Positions 1 through 9,243 of a DNA stretch of 64,000 bases are shown piece after piece. Source of the DNA: Helicobacter pylori (GTDB lineage: Bacteria; Campylobacterota; Campylobacteria; Campylobacterales; Helicobacteraceae); assembly GCF_009689985.1 (NCBI RefSeq), contig NZ_QBAW01000001.1, positions 248,001-312,000 of the forward strand. Reading direction: 5' to 3'. Numbering within the stretch: the stretch's first letter is position 1; each line of letters starts with the position of its first letter. The notes beneath the pieces are model-generated. The model worked only from the letters and a program-made list of their open reading frames with translations, ran no database searches and was not told where the DNA came from. The translations under genes and the position numbers were made by a program.

Positions 1-666
1 ACCACGCTCTTTAGCTCTGTGTAAAGCAATTTTTTTGCTTTCGTTGTCTGCTTGCCTATCAACCAATGCGTTAAATCCAAAGATTCTTCTGTTACCGCCA
101 ATGTCAATCAATTCTACGGATTTTTCTTCGCCAGGCTCAAACCTTACCGCTGTCCCGCTCGCAATGTCTAAGCGTTTGCCGAAAGTTTTTTCTCTGTCAA
201 AGTCTAAGCATCTATTCACTTCAAAGAAATGGAAGTGTGAGCCGATTTGAACCGGTCTGTCGCCAACATTTTTAACTTTCACGCTAACGGCTTTTTTGCC
301 TTCGTTGATAGTGATGTCTTCATTTTTTAAGAACAACTCACCAGGAACTAATTTACCATTAGCCTCAATAGGGGTATGCACGGTTACGAGTTTGGTCCCA
401 TCAGGAAACATCGCTTCAATACCCACTTCATGGATCATGCTTGCCACGCCATCCATCACATCATCAGGTTTTAAAAGAGTGCGTCCTTCTTGCATCAATT
501 CAGCCGCAGTCTTTTTACCAGCTCTCGCTTCTTCCATAATATGGGCACTAATCAAAGCTACTGCTTCTACATAGTTAAGCTTAATGCCTTTTTCTTTGCG
601 TTTCCTAGCTAATTCTCCAGCGTAGTGGAGCATCAACTTATCTAACTCTTTTGGGGTGAGTTTCAT
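1..666 (-). CDS. ureA: Urease subunit alpha UreA (partial, C-terminus outside window)
   Basis: The minus strand reads [18 protein letters not shown] from an ATG at 666 with a GAGAATGAG-type leader, and runs open to base 1, giving 222 codons. The H. pylori protein is 238 residues, so only about 16 C-terminal residues are missing. UreA is the fused gamma+beta small subunit of the cytoplasmic nickel urease, which hydrolyses urea to ammonia and carbon dioxide and lets the cell survive gastric acid. The catalytic nickel site lies in UreB, whose gene should follow outside the window. The gamma-like part is about residues 1-100, and the beta-like part with the HFHFFEVN segment follows. It starts the ureAB operon and is preceded by a recognisable promoter and NikR operator. 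Identification is near certain. Confidence 0.98.
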   Translation of the reverse strand, partial: MKLTPKELDKLMLHYAGELARKRKEKGIKLNYVEAVALISAHIMEEARAGKKTAAELMQEGRTLLKPDDVMDGVASMIHEVGIEAMFPDGTKLVTVHTPIEANGKLVPGELFLKNEDITINEGKKAVSVKVKNVGDRPVQIGSHFHFFEVNRCLDFDREKTFGKRLDIASGTAVRFEPGEEKSVELIDIGGNRRIFGFNALVDRQADNESKKIALHRAKERG

Positions 667-728
667 CTCATTCTCCTATTCTTAAAGTGTTTTTCCTTGA
701 AGACATAACGAAATCAAGGTTGGATGTA

Positions 729-734
729 ATTGTA
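729..734 (-). promoter_or_regulatory. ureA promoter -10 (TACAAT)
   Basis: The reverse complement gives TACAAT, about 63 bases upstream of the ureA ATG, placing the transcription start near 722 with a leader of about 55 bases. Like most sigma-80 promoters here it shows no clear -35 box. Confidence 0.7.
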
Positions 735-776
735 GCAATGTTTTGATTTACTAAGATTAACAGAAGCGTTCATTAA

Positions 777-808
777 CTAATTATTATTTAAAATGAATTA
801 GTGTTATA
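777..808 (-). promoter_or_regulatory. NikR operator upstream of ureA
   Basis: On the minus strand this reads TATAACACTAATTC, then six bases, then ATAATAATTAG. It matches, from memory, the published HpNikR footprint on the ureA promoter, where nickel-loaded NikR activates urease transcription. It lies about 45-75 bases upstream of the -10 box, consistent with an activator site. The assignment rests on recalled sequence and position. Confidence 0.75.
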
Positions 809-918
809 TTTTTGAAGCACTATAAAAGCGTTATTGGGAACGCGTTTAATACCCCTTTAGAATTTATAAAAATCAAAAACCCGCAAAAAAATGAGAATTA
901 GGGTTGGAGTAATAATAA

Positions 919-994
919 TGGTGGCCACGACTGGACTTGAACCAGCGGCCACTACCATGTCAAGGTAGTGCTCTACCAACTGAGCTACGCGACC
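919..994 (-). tRNA. tRNA-Val (GAC)
   Basis: The minus strand folds into a cloverleaf. The acceptor arm GGTCGCG pairs with CGTGGCC, the D-arm is AGCTCAGTTGGTAGAGC, and the anticodon stem CTACC/GGTAG carries loop TTGACAT, so the anticodon is GAC. The T-arm contains GGTTCAAGTCC. A CCA end is encoded, giving 76 bases. It reads GUC and GUU codons. Confidence 0.95.
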
Positions 995-1011
995 TTTATT
1001 AAAAAGGGTAA

Positions 1012-1485
1012 TTATGCCTTAATTTTGTTTTGTTTTTGCTTAAAAAAGAATCGTCTTAACAATAAAACGCCCACGCCCACATCTATCATGACATCAGCGA
1101 AATTAAAAATGGCAAAATCAAAGCCATAATGGTAATACACATAATCCACCACGCCCCCATGCACAAACCGATCCAAAACATTAGAAACCCCAGCGCCAAA
1201 CACCATGCCAAACTCTATCGCATGGCTTTTAAAAAGCTCAATTTGGCGCATTAAAAAGATAAAAAGCCCCAAAATCAAAAGGATTTGCAAGTATTTCAAA
1301 CCCCCCTCTAAAAAACTGAGTAAGGAAAACGCCACGCCTTTATTGAACACTAAAACAATATCTATAACCAAACTTTCATAGCGAAACCCCTCTAAAATAG
1401 CGTATTTAATCGCTTGATCCACGCCAAAAATAAGAAAAAAAACCCCTATAAAAACCAACAGGCTTTGTTGGGTGGTGTTTAGCAC
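1012..1485 (-). CDS. lspA: Lipoprotein signal peptidase (signal peptidase II)
   Basis: This 157-residue inner membrane aspartyl protease cleaves the signal peptide of diacylglyceryl-prolipoproteins. Four hydrophobic segments are visible. The family motifs are present in order: FNKGVAFS (about 47-54), [10 protein letters not shown] (97-106), VVDY with catalytic Asp114, and [11 protein letters not shown] with catalytic Asp131. The start is GTG, and it overlaps the end of glmM by 7 bases, so the pair is probably translated from one message. Lipoproteins elsewhere in this window, such as the NlpC/P60 protein and the 43-residue peptide before thrS, would be its substrates. Confidence 0.95.
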   Translation of the reverse strand: MLNTTQQSLLVFIGVFFLIFGVDQAIKYAILEGFRYESLVIDIVLVFNKGVAFSLLSFLEGGLKYLQILLILGLFIFLMRQIELFKSHAIEFGMVFGAGVSNVLDRFVHGGVVDYVYYHYGFDFAIFNFADVMIDVGVGVLLLRRFFFKQKQNKIKA

Positions 1486-2816
1486 AAATGTCCTTCAAAA
1501 AACTCTTTTAATTCTTGCATTTTCAATTCGAGCAATTTTTCATCTTTAGCTTCTAAAAGGATTCGTAATTTGTTTTCAGTGCCGCTATAACGGATCAAAT
1601 GGCGGATCTCTAGTTGGTCTAATTCTTTTAAAAGAGCGCTATAACCTTTCAGGCTTTCTAAAGGGGGCTTTTTTTGGATATTCAAATTCGCTAGGCTTTG
1701 GGGGTATAATTCAAAGGGGTTTAACGCAACAGAACTCACTTGCTTACTTTCTAACACAAGCGCGCTCACTTGCAAAGCGCACACCAAGCCATCGCCGGTT
1801 TTAGCGTAATCGCTAAAAATGATATGCCCGCTTTGCTCGCCTCCAAAATTGGCTTTGTTCAACCGCATGCATTCGCTCACAAACTTATCCCCAATCGCGC
1901 AATGCTTCAATTCTAAATCTTGGGATTTTAGGTATTCTTTAAGGGCTAAATTGCTCATGTTTGTAGCGACAATTGCTTGAGAAGAAAGGGCGTTTTTAGA
2001 TTTTTGATAAACCCCTAACACCCCTAAAAGCTTATCCCCATGCACGATATTCCCTAAATTGTCCACCACCACTAGCCTATCAGCATCGCCATCAAAAGCA
2101 AAGCCTAAATCCGCGCGGTATTTTTTCACTTCCTGGCTCAATTGGTTAGGGTGTAAAGCCCCACATTGCTCATTAATGTTACACCCATTAGGTTCATCAT
2201 TAATCACTAGCACATCAGCCCCAAGCTCGCTAAAAACGACCGGAGCCACCTTATAAGCCGCGCCATTAGCGGTATCTAGCACGATCCTTAAACTCTGTAA
2301 ATTCAAATGTTTGGGGAAAGAGTGCTTTAAATGCACGATATAGCGCCCTATGACATCGTCTATCCTTTTAGCGCTACCGACGCTCTCGCCTACTTTATAG
2401 CTAGAATGCAGTAATTCTTCATCATGAAAGATTTCTTCAATCGCTTTTTCTTCTTCTTCTTTAAGTTTATAGCCATAAGAATTGAAAAACTTAATACCAT
2501 TATCTTCAAAAGGGTTGTGGCTCGCGCTTATCATAATGCCCGCATCACAGCGCATGTCTTCGGTTAAAAACGCAATCGCAGGGGTAGGCATAGGCCCTAT
2601 TTGAATCACATTATAGCCTATGGAAGTGAGAGCGCTCACTAAAGCGTTTTCTACCATATAGCCGCTTTTTCTGGTGTCTTTACCGATTAGAATTTTATTC
2701 GTTTGAGAATGTTTTTTAAAATACAACCCGGCAGCAATGCCTAAACGCATCACAAACATGGGGGTGAGTTTCACCCCTGCTTTACCTCTCACGCCATCAG
2801 TCCCAAAAATTTTCAT
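1479..2816 (-). CDS. glmM: Phosphoglucosamine mutase
   Basis: GlmM converts glucosamine-6-phosphate to glucosamine-1-phosphate for UDP-GlcNAc, peptidoglycan and LPS synthesis. The protein is 445 residues, the usual family length. The phosphoserine loop MISASHNP places the catalytic Ser at about 99. The magnesium loop DGDADR, the sugar-binding GGEQSGH and the phosphate-binding [10 protein letters not shown] follow in the expected order. It was once called ureC because it lies next to urease, but it plays no part in urease. It is essential in this species and a common diagnostic PCR target. lspA follows with a 7-base overlap. Confidence 0.97.
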   Translation of the reverse strand: MKIFGTDGVRGKAGVKLTPMFVMRLGIAAGLYFKKHSQTNKILIGKDTRKSGYMVENALVSALTSIGYNVIQIGPMPTPAIAFLTEDMRCDAGIMISASHNPFEDNGIKFFNSYGYKLKEEEEKAIEEIFHDEELLHSSYKVGESVGSAKRIDDVIGRYIVHLKHSFPKHLNLQSLRIVLDTANGAAYKVAPVVFSELGADVLVINDEPNGCNINEQCGALHPNQLSQEVKKYRADLGFAFDGDADRLVVVDNLGNIVHGDKLLGVLGVYQKSKNALSSQAIVATNMSNLALKEYLKSQDLELKHCAIGDKFVSECMRLNKANFGGEQSGHIIFSDYAKTGDGLVCALQVSALVLESKQVSSVALNPFELYPQSLANLNIQKKPPLESLKGYSALLKELDQLEIRHLIRYSGTENKLRILLEAKDEKLLELKMQELKEFFEGHLC

Positions 2817-2905
2817 CGTTATAAAATACCTTTTAAACTATTTTTAATCAATTTTTAGATAGAATTATGCCAAATTTTACATTACAAAGGGATTAAAACA
2901 AGGCT

Positions 2906-3175
2906 ATGGCAAATCATAAGTCCGCAGAAAAGCGAATCAGACAGACCATTAAGAGAACCGAACGCAACAGGTTCTATAAAACTAAAATTAAAAATATCAT
3001 TAAAGCCGTGCGTGAAGCGGTCGCTGTCAATGATGTAGCAAAAGCTCAAGAGCGTTTGAAAATCGCTAATAAAGAGTTGCATAAATTTGTCAGCAAAGGG
3101 ATTTTAAAGAAAAACACCGCTTCTAGGAAAGTTTCAAGGCTTAACGCTTCAGTGAAAAAAATCGCTCTCGCTTAG
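2906..3175 (+). CDS. rpsT: 30S ribosomal protein S20
   Basis: The 89-residue basic protein [21 protein letters not shown] has the classic S20 N-terminus and binds 16S rRNA in the body of the small subunit. It begins divergently from glmM, about 90 bases away. A purine-rich AAAGGGATTAAAACAAGG stretch upstream supplies the ribosome binding site. It is followed by prfA after about 120 bases, including a run of T-rich sequence that may attenuate transcription. Confidence 0.97.
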   Translation: MANHKSAEKRIRQTIKRTERNRFYKTKIKNIIKAVREAVAVNDVAKAQERLKIANKELHKFVSKGILKKNTASRKVSRLNASVKKIALA

Positions 3176-3298
3176 TTTTGGGGCGTTTTTAACTTCTTTA
3201 GCTCAGTAATGGGTTTTTATTATTGGGCTTCTTTTTAAGTTTTAGTGTTTTTTGAATTGTTGCATCTTTCATTCACATCTTTTTATAGGTAGTCTCGC

Positions 3299-4357
3299 AT
3301 GTCCATTCTAGCTGAAAAGCTTTCTTCCATTCTCAAACGATACGACGAACTCACAGCGTTGCTTTCTAGCGCTGAAGTGATTAGCGATATTAAAAAACTC
3401 ACCGAATTTAGCAAAGAGCAAAGCTCCATTGAAGAAATCTCCATAGCGAGTAAAGAGTATTTGAGCGTTTTAGAGAATATCAAAGAAAATAAAGAGCTTT
3501 TAGAAGACAAAGAATTGAGCGAACTGGCTAAAGAAGAGTTAAAAATTTTAGAAATCCAAAAAAGCGAACTAGAAACTGCCATTAAGCAACTCCTCATCCC
3601 CAAAGACCCTAACGATGATAAAAACATTTATTTAGAGTTAAGGGCTGGCACAGGGGGCGATGAAGCGGGCATTTTTGTAGGGGATTTGTTTAAAGCGTAT
3701 TGCCGTTATGCGGATTTGAAAAAATGGAAAGTAGAGATAGTGAGCTCTAGCGAAAACAGCGTAGGGGGCTATAAAGAAATCATCGCTTTGGTTAAGGGCA
3801 AGGGCGTGTATTCAAGGCTCAAATTTGAAGCAGGCACGCATCGAGTCCAAAGAGTCCCCGAGACAGAATCTCAAGGGCGAATCCATACTTCCGCTATCAC
3901 GGTAGCGATCATGCCTGAAGTGGATGATGTGGAAGTTTCTATCAACCCTAGCGATCTAAAGATTGAAGTGTTTCGCGCTGGCGGGCATGGGGGGCAATGC
4001 GTCAACACTACAGACTCTGCGGTTCGCATCACGCATCTCCCCACTAATATCAGCGTGAGCATGCAAGATGAAAAATCCCAGCATAAAAACAAGGATAAAG
4101 CCCTAAAAATCCTAAAAGCGCGCCTTTATGAAAAACAAATTGAAGAGCAACAGCTCGCTAACGCTAAAGACCGAAAGGAGCAAGTGGGTAGTGGGGATAG
4201 GAGTGAAAGGATCCGCACTTATAATTACCCACAAAACCGCTTGAGCGAGCATAGAATCAATTTAACTTTGTATAGTTTAGAAGAAATCATGCTTTCAGGG
4301 AATTTAGATGAAGTGATCAACCCTTTAATCGCTCATGCTCAAAGCCAGTTTGAATAA
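3299..4357 (+). CDS. prfA: Peptide chain release factor 1
   Basis: RF1 reads UAA and UAG stop codons and triggers peptide release. The 352-residue protein carries the universal GGQ motif at about 231-233 in [18 protein letters not shown]. The stop-codon recognition tripeptide lies at about 187-189 in [18 protein letters not shown]. Here it reads PET, where E. coli RF1 has PAT, and it still fits the RF1 PxT rule. The N-terminal third is a coiled-coil-rich, charged domain typical of class I factors. The ATG at 3299 follows TAGGTAGTCTCGC, a modest ribosome binding site. Confidence 0.97.
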   Translation: MSILAEKLSSILKRYDELTALLSSAEVISDIKKLTEFSKEQSSIEEISIASKEYLSVLENIKENKELLEDKELSELAKEELKILEIQKSELETAIKQLLIPKDPNDDKNIYLELRAGTGGDEAGIFVGDLFKAYCRYADLKKWKVEIVSSSENSVGGYKEIIALVKGKGVYSRLKFEAGTHRVQRVPETESQGRIHTSAITVAIMPEVDDVEVSINPSDLKIEVFRAGGHGGQCVNTTDSAVRITHLPTNISVSMQDEKSQHKNKDKALKILKARLYEKQIEEQQLANAKDRKEQVGSGDRSERIRTYNYPQNRLSEHRINLTLYSLEEIMLSGNLDEVINPLIAHAQSQFE

Positions 4358-4730
4358 GACCATTACTAAAATGATAAAACAAGCGATAAAACACTCAAGC
4401 GTTTTTTAAGATAGCCACCCACTACGACCAAAAACCCTAAAAGCTCTAAATTTTTGCCCCACACAAAAACAGCACAAGAGCTTCCATAAAATCTAGTTAT
4501 AAATATAATTTTAAATTATATATATATTTTTATATATAAATACACTTTTAAAACATAAAACGATTTATTTAACCCATTCTTAACGAAAAATTCACTTTTT
4601 TGTGATATAACTCCAAAGCTTAATATTTGTAAGAGCGAATTGTATTCTGTAGAAGCGAATGTATGAGGACAACTCTCAAATTTTGATAGCTCCCTACATT
4701 TTTGCACCATAGCATGAATGCAATAAAAAA
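4358..4730. other. AT-rich intergenic region upstream of horA
   Basis: No gene is supported here. Near 4388-4407 the arms AAAAC and GTTTT surround ACTCAAGC and precede T residues, a weak candidate terminator for prfA. From about 4500 to 4560 the sequence is almost pure A/T, with alternating TATATA. The remainder up to 4730 has mixed composition. An open frame on the minus strand (4516-4752, GTG start) has no ribosome binding site and I do not call it, although the sequence may be a recurrent element upstream of outer membrane protein genes. Confidence 0.5.
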
Positions 4731-4749
4731 AGAAATCCTTAGGATTTCT
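4731..4749 (+). promoter_or_regulatory. Perfect stem-loop just upstream of the horA ribosome binding site
   Basis: AGAAATCC and GGATTTCT form an 8-bp perfect stem with a TTA loop. The hairpin ends about 6 bases before the AAGGAG ribosome binding site of the following gene. It lacks a T-tract after it, so a leader structure influencing stability or translation is more likely than a terminator. The role is inferred. Confidence 0.45.
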
Positions 4750-4767
4750 CACATTAAGGAGTTTTAA

Positions 4768-5025
4768 ATGAAAAAAGTTTTTTTAGGTATGGCATTAGCC
4801 TTTAGTGTGTCTATGGCAGAAAAAAGCGGCGCGTTTTTAGGAGGGGGGTTTCAATATTCTAATTTAGAAAACCAAAACACCACCCGCACCCCAGGCGCTA
4901 ACAATAACACCCCGATAGACACTTCAATGTTTGGCAGCAATCAAGTAGCTCCAGCCCAAGAAACGCAAAGCGCTTCTAAACCGGACACGAAAGTCAATCC
5001 AAGCGCAAGCTGGATGAAAAAATAA
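4768..5025 (+). CDS. Short HorA-locus secreted protein (HP0078-like)
   Basis: This 85-residue protein starts with a cleavable signal peptide, MKKVFLGMALAFSVSMA, followed by EKSGAFLGGGFQYSN. That resembles the first beta-strand of mature Hop/Hor outer membrane proteins. The rest is polar and low-complexity (Asn, Thr, Ser, Pro), and there is no barrel. The start has a strong AAGGAG site. It ends 10 bases before the GTG of the larger HorA part, so both are cotranscribed. It may be an N-terminal fragment left after a split of an ancestral gene, or a small surface peptide in its own right. In strain 26695 the same two-gene arrangement is annotated (recalled). Confidence 0.75.
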   Translation: MKKVFLGMALAFSVSMAEKSGAFLGGGFQYSNLENQNTTRTPGANNNTPIDTSMFGSNQVAPAQETQSASKPDTKVNPSASWMKK

Positions 5026-5035
5026 GAAGGAAGTT

Positions 5036-6817
5036 GTGAAAAAGTCATTCAAAAAATTAGGCTTTGTCTCTTTGGCGGCTAGTGGCGTGCTTTTAGGGAG
5101 CATGAACGCTACCGATTTAGAAACCTACGCAGCATTGCAAAAACCATCGCATGTTTTTAGTAATTATGCTGAAAAGGATAAGGATAGTAAATTAACAAGC
5201 GATTCACCAACGCAACAACAAGCCCAAACTCAAGCCCAAGCCACCGCTCAAAGCGACAGCCAAGAAGCGACAACACTTGAGAACACCGCTGCTACTGACA
5301 GCCAAACCGCCACAACTGATGAAACTTATACAAAAAGCACTGACACTACTGTAGCTGGTGCGGCTAAACAAGTAGAAATCGATAACACAGCCGTTCAAAA
5401 CGATGAAACAGCTTTAGAAAACGCTGTAGCTCAAGTTAAAAAAGACGCTGATGCTAAAGATTTTGATGAAACCACTTTTACAAAAGATCAAGCAACAGAA
5501 CAAACCGCTGAAACAACTTTACAAAAGGCTGAAAATCAGCTCACTAACGATCAAAACGCTTTAGAAACAGCGCTAAAAGATCAGACACCATCAACCCCAC
5601 CAACCCCACCAACTAAAGAGGAACCAAAACACACCGCTTCAAGCGGCACACCAGCTCCAACAACCCCACCAACTAAAAAAGACGAAACAACTGGCACACC
5701 AAGCGCTAGCGGGAGTTCTGTGGCAAGCCAGCTAACCAAAGATACCACTATGGTTAATAATTTTAAGAGTGTGAGCGTGAGCGCGATGAACACCACTTTA
5801 AGTGGGGTAGAAACCATGTCTCAGCAAACCGCAACGATCAGCTCTCTTTTAAGCGGTAATCCTAATTTAGGCAGTGTGATTTCCAACGCTCAAGGGCTAA
5901 GCAGCGCGTTTAGCGCGTTAGAAAGCGCTCAAAACACTCTAAAAGGCTATTTGGATTCTTCTAGCGCGACGATTGGGCAATTGACAAACGGCTCTAATGC
6001 GGTTGTGGGCGCGTTAGATAAAGCTATCAATCAAGTGGATATGGCTCTAGCCAATCTTGCTACAGCTGATACGCAAAAAACGCAAGCTGTTGCGCTTGCA
6101 GCTGCTAGTGATAGTGCAACGACAACGACAGATGCCATCAATTTCTTAAACGCGCTAAAAACCAATCTAATGGCTCAAAAAGACGCTTTCATGAGCGTGC
6201 ATAAAAACATTCAAACCGCTGTCGCTCAAGCCCAAGCAACCTACACGCCAAGCGTGATCAACACCAATAATTACGGGCAAATGTATGGGGTAGATGCGAT
6301 GGCAGGGTATAAGTGGTTCTTTGGCAAAACCAAACGCTTTGGCTTTAGGTCTTATGGATATTACAGCTATAACCATGCGAATTTAAGCTTTGTGGGGAGC
6401 CAGCTTGGAATCATGGAGGGTGCGTCTCAAGTGAATAACTTCACTTATGGCGTGGGCTTTGATGCGCTCTATAACTTCTATGAAAGTAAAGAGGGCTATA
6501 ACACAGCAGGGTTGTTCTTAGGCTTTGGGTTAGGAGGGGATTCGTTTATCGTTCAAGGAGAGAGCTACTTAAAATCTCAAATGCACATTTGCAACAACAC
6601 CGCAGGCTGTTCAGCGAGCATGAACACGAGCTATTTCCAAATGCCTGTTGAATTTGGTTTTAGGAGCAATTTTTCTAAACACAGCGGGATTGAAGTGGGC
6701 CTTAAATTGCCTTTATTCACCAACCAATTCTATAAAGAAAGGGGCGTAGATGGATCAGTAGATGTGTTCTATAAAAGGAATTTCTCTATCTATTTTAACT
6801 ACATGATCAACTTCTAA
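5036..6817 (+). CDS. horA: Outer membrane protein HorA (Hor family)
   Basis: The protein has 593 residues. It starts at GTG behind AAGGAAG, with its own signal peptide MKKSFKKLGFVSLAASG... ending near residue 25. Residues about 55-205 are a Thr/Gln/Ala/Pro-rich low-complexity stretch with helical repeats and TPPTPPT runs. A Ser/Ala-rich helical part follows to about 400. The C-terminal ~190 residues alternate aromatic and polar residues as in Hop/Hor beta-barrels, and end FNYMINF with the terminal Phe required for outer membrane insertion. The ligand is unknown. The preceding 85-residue gene is usually counted as part of the same horA locus. Confidence 0.88.
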   Translation: MKKSFKKLGFVSLAASGVLLGSMNATDLETYAALQKPSHVFSNYAEKDKDSKLTSDSPTQQQAQTQAQATAQSDSQEATTLENTAATDSQTATTDETYTKSTDTTVAGAAKQVEIDNTAVQNDETALENAVAQVKKDADAKDFDETTFTKDQATEQTAETTLQKAENQLTNDQNALETALKDQTPSTPPTPPTKEEPKHTASSGTPAPTTPPTKKDETTGTPSASGSSVASQLTKDTTMVNNFKSVSVSAMNTTLSGVETMSQQTATISSLLSGNPNLGSVISNAQGLSSAFSALESAQNTLKGYLDSSSATIGQLTNGSNAVVGALDKAINQVDMALANLATADTQKTQAVALAAASDSATTTTDAINFLNALKTNLMAQKDAFMSVHKNIQTAVAQAQATYTPSVINTNNYGQMYGVDAMAGYKWFFGKTKRFGFRSYGYYSYNHANLSFVGSQLGIMEGASQVNNFTYGVGFDALYNFYESKEGYNTAGLFLGFGLGGDSFIVQGESYLKSQMHICNNTAGCSASMNTSYFQMPVEFGFRSNFSKHSGIEVGLKLPLFTNQFYKERGVDGSVDVFYKRNFSIYFNYMINF

Positions 6818-6837
6818 GCCTTTTTCTTCTTTTCAAT

Positions 6838-6876
6838 AGAGGGTTTTCTCTCTGTTGGTTTTTTTTCTTTTTTTTT
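6838..6876 (+). terminator. Probable terminator after horA
   Basis: AGAGGG, loop TTTT, CTCTCT forms a 6-bp stem (one G-T pair), followed by a GTTGG and a long T-rich tract. It lies about 20 bases after the horA stop codon. Confidence 0.6.
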
Positions 6877-7031
6877 GCGATGTTTGTTTTGTTGTGTTGG
6901 GGGGGTTAGGTTTTTGTTTAAGAAAGTTTTTTAAAAACTAAAGAAGCGTTTAAAACAGAACCTTTTGTTTTGGGATTTGATTTTTTACTTTGGCTTGTTT
7001 TCAAAAGTCATTTTGATTTCTAAAAATAGTC

Positions 7032-7037
7032 TATAAT
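7032..7037 (+). promoter_or_regulatory. -10 box TATAAT for the Asp/Met/Gly repeat protein
   Basis: TATAAT lies 30 bases before the ATG at 7068, implying a short leader of about 24 bases. AAGG within that leader serves as the ribosome binding site. Confidence 0.7.
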
Positions 7038-7067
7038 GCTCGCAAGAGATATTTTTTAAGGTTATGA

Positions 7068-8855
7068 ATGAAAGCTATAAAAATACTTTTTATAATGACA
7101 CTCAGTTTAAACGCTATCAGCGTGAATAGGGCGTTGTTTGATTTAAAAGATTCGCAATTAAAAGGGGAATTAACGCCAAAAATAGTGAATTTTGGGGGTT
7201 ATAAAAGCAGCACCAGTGAATGGGGGGCTAGTGCTTTAAACTATATCAATGCGGCTAATGGCGATGCGAAAAAATTCAGTGCGTTAGTGGAAAAAATGCG
7301 TTTTAACTCTGGCATCTTGGGGAATTTTAGAGCGCATGCACGTTTGAGGCAAGCCCTAAAATTGCAAAAGAATTTGAAATACTGTCTTAAAATCATCGCT
7401 AGGGATTCTTTTTATAGTTACCGCACCGGTATTTATATCCCCTTAGGCATTTCTTTAAAAGATCAAAAAACGGCTCAAAAAATGCTCGCTGATTTGAGTG
7501 TGGTAGGGGCGTATCTTAAAAAACAACAAGAGAATGAGAAGGCTCAAAGCCCTTATTATAGGAGCAACAACTATTACAACTCTTACTATAGCCCTTATTA
7601 TGGCATGTATGGAATGGGTATGTATGGCATGTATGGCATGGGCATGTATGATTTTTATGACTTTTATGATGGCATGTATGGCTTCTACCCTAACATGTTT
7701 TTCATGATGCAAGTTCAAGATTACTTGATGTTAGAAAATTACATGTATGCGCTCGATCAAGAAGAGATTTTAGACCATGACGCTTCCATTAACCAACTTG
7801 ATACGCCTACTGATGATGACAAAGACGATAAAGACGATAAATCTTCGCAACCAGCAAATCTCATGAGCTTTTATCGTGATCCCAAATTCAGCAAAGGCAT
7901 TCAAACCAACCGCTTGAATAGCGCTTTAGTCAATTTAGACAACAGCCGTATGCTCAAAGACAATTCGCTTTTCCACACCAAAGCCATGCCCACTAAAAGC
8001 GTGGATGCGATAACTTCTCAAGCCAAAGAGCTTAACCATTTAGTGGGGCAAATCAAAGAAATGAAGCAAGATGGGGCGAGCCCTAATAAGATTGATTCAG
8101 TGGTCAATAAAGCTATGGAAGTGAGGGACAAATTAGACAACAATCTCAACCAATTGGACAATGACTTAAAAGATCAAAAAGGGCTTTCAAGCGAGCAACA
8201 AGCCCAAGTGGATAAAGCCCTAGACAGCGTGCAACAATTAAGCCATAGTAGCGATGTGGTGGGGAATTATTTAGACGGGAGTTTGAAAATTGATGGCGAT
8301 GATAGAGATGATTTGAATGATGCGATCAATAACCCTATGCAACAACCCGCGCAACAAACGCCTATTAACAACATGGGCAACACCCATGCAAATAACAGCA
8401 AAGATCAAGGGGGTAATGCGCTCATAAACCCTAACAACACCACCAACGATGATCACAACGATGATCACATGGATACTAACACCACTGACACCGGCAACGC
8501 AAACGACACCCCCACTGATGATAAAGATGCTAGCGGCAACAATACCGGCGATACCGGCGATATGAATAACACCGATACCGGCAATACTGATACCGGTAAC
8601 ACTGATGATATGAGCAACATGAACAATGGCAACGATGATACGGCTAACACTAATGACGACATGGGTAATAGCAACGACATGGGCGATGATTTGAACAACG
8701 CGAACGACATGAACGACGACATGGGTAATAGCAACGATGACATGGGCGATATGGGGGACATGAACGACGACATGGGTGGCGATATGGGAGACATGGGGGA
8801 TATGGGTGGCGATATGGGAGACATGGGGGATATGGGTGGCGATATGGGGAATTGA
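7068..8855 (+). CDS. Secreted Tyr/Gly/Met- and Asp/Met/Gly-repeat protein (HP0080-like), unknown function
   Basis: This 595-residue protein begins with a hydrophobic signal, MKAIKILFIMTLSLNAISV. Residues about 20-160 are globular. Residues 163-227 are strikingly rich in Tyr, Gly and Met (repeated GMYGMGMY). An acidic DDDKDDKDDK patch follows near 249-258, then a coiled-coil-like, Gln/Asp/Lys-rich region (about 330-440). The last ~170 residues are almost only Asn, Asp, Thr, Gly and Met, ending in repeats of DMGDMGDMGG. The acidic Met-rich tail could bind cations, but that is inference. I do not recognise a domain. It has its own TATAAT promoter and stands alone between horA and the tlpC terminator. 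Confidence 0.85.
   Translation: MKAIKILFIMTLSLNAISVNRALFDLKDSQLKGELTPKIVNFGGYKSSTSEWGASALNYINAANGDAKKFSALVEKMRFNSGILGNFRAHARLRQALKLQKNLKYCLKIIARDSFYSYRTGIYIPLGISLKDQKTAQKMLADLSVVGAYLKKQQENEKAQSPYYRSNNYYNSYYSPYYGMYGMGMYGMYGMGMYDFYDFYDGMYGFYPNMFFMMQVQDYLMLENYMYALDQEEILDHDASINQLDTPTDDDKDDKDDKSSQPANLMSFYRDPKFSKGIQTNRLNSALVNLDNSRMLKDNSLFHTKAMPTKSVDAITSQAKELNHLVGQIKEMKQDGASPNKIDSVVNKAMEVRDKLDNNLNQLDNDLKDQKGLSSEQQAQVDKALDSVQQLSHSSDVVGNYLDGSLKIDGDDRDDLNDAINNPMQQPAQQTPINNMGNTHANNSKDQGGNALINPNNTTNDDHNDDHMDTNTTDTGNANDTPTDDKDASGNNTGDTGDMNNTDTGNTDTGNTDDMSNMNNGNDDTANTNDDMGNSNDMGDDLNNANDMNDDMGNSNDDMGDMGDMNDDMGGDMGDMGDMGGDMGDMGDMGGDMGN
8781..8849 (+). repeat. 30-bp tandem repeat in the 3' end of the Asp/Met/Gly protein gene
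   Basis: Two perfect 30-bp units (8781-8810, 8811-8840) and a 9-base partial third encode the 10-residue unit DMGDMGDMGG. Degenerate earlier units with AACGACGACATGGGTAATAG lie at about 8650-8760. Repeat number is expected to vary in frame between strains. Confidence 0.9.
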
Positions 8856-9173
8856 GATTAAACCCCAACATCAAAGAGTGATAGCCAAACTTAATATTTT
8901 TATTTATAATTTTTTTAATGTGGTAGGGGATACTTTGGCGATGAATACCCCTTTAACCCCCAACTAACTCCCCTTAAGAACGCTTTTTAAAATCCAACCA
9001 AAGCTTTTTACCATCAAACCAACGCAAAAAAACTCCGTCCTTTAGGGTGTAAGATGTAAACGCTTAGGCTATATTCAAGCTAACAAAATACCTCTAATCT
9101 TTTTAGGGTGAGAAATGCCCATGCAGACTTTAAAGAGCCTTTCGCATTAGCGTCCGTTAGGGTCACTTTAGTT
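8856..9173. other. Intergenic region without a supported gene
   Basis: T-rich sequence follows the repeat-protein stop. A GTG-started open frame at 9108-9302 runs into the tlpC 3' end on the opposite strand. It has no convincing ribosome binding site and an arginine-rich, unfamiliar product, so I do not call it. Confidence 0.4.
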
Positions 9174-9204
9174 AAAAAAACCCCTTGCTTTAGGAAAAAG
9201 GGGG
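9174..9204 (-). terminator. Terminator of tlpC
   Basis: On the minus strand a GC-rich stem CCCCTT/AAGGGG with a loop containing TTTCCTAAAGC is followed directly by TTTTTTT. It lies about 40 bases after the tlpC stop. This is a textbook intrinsic terminator. Confidence 0.75.
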
Positions 9205-9243
9205 CGGTTTTACATTTTAGACGCTCAAAATTAAAAGCAGAAA

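Noticed and set aside
8465-8824. 119-codon minus-strand frame rich in Pro, Ser and Met
   Set aside because: Mirror of the Asp/Met/Gly repeats; composition is explained entirely by the plus-strand repeats.
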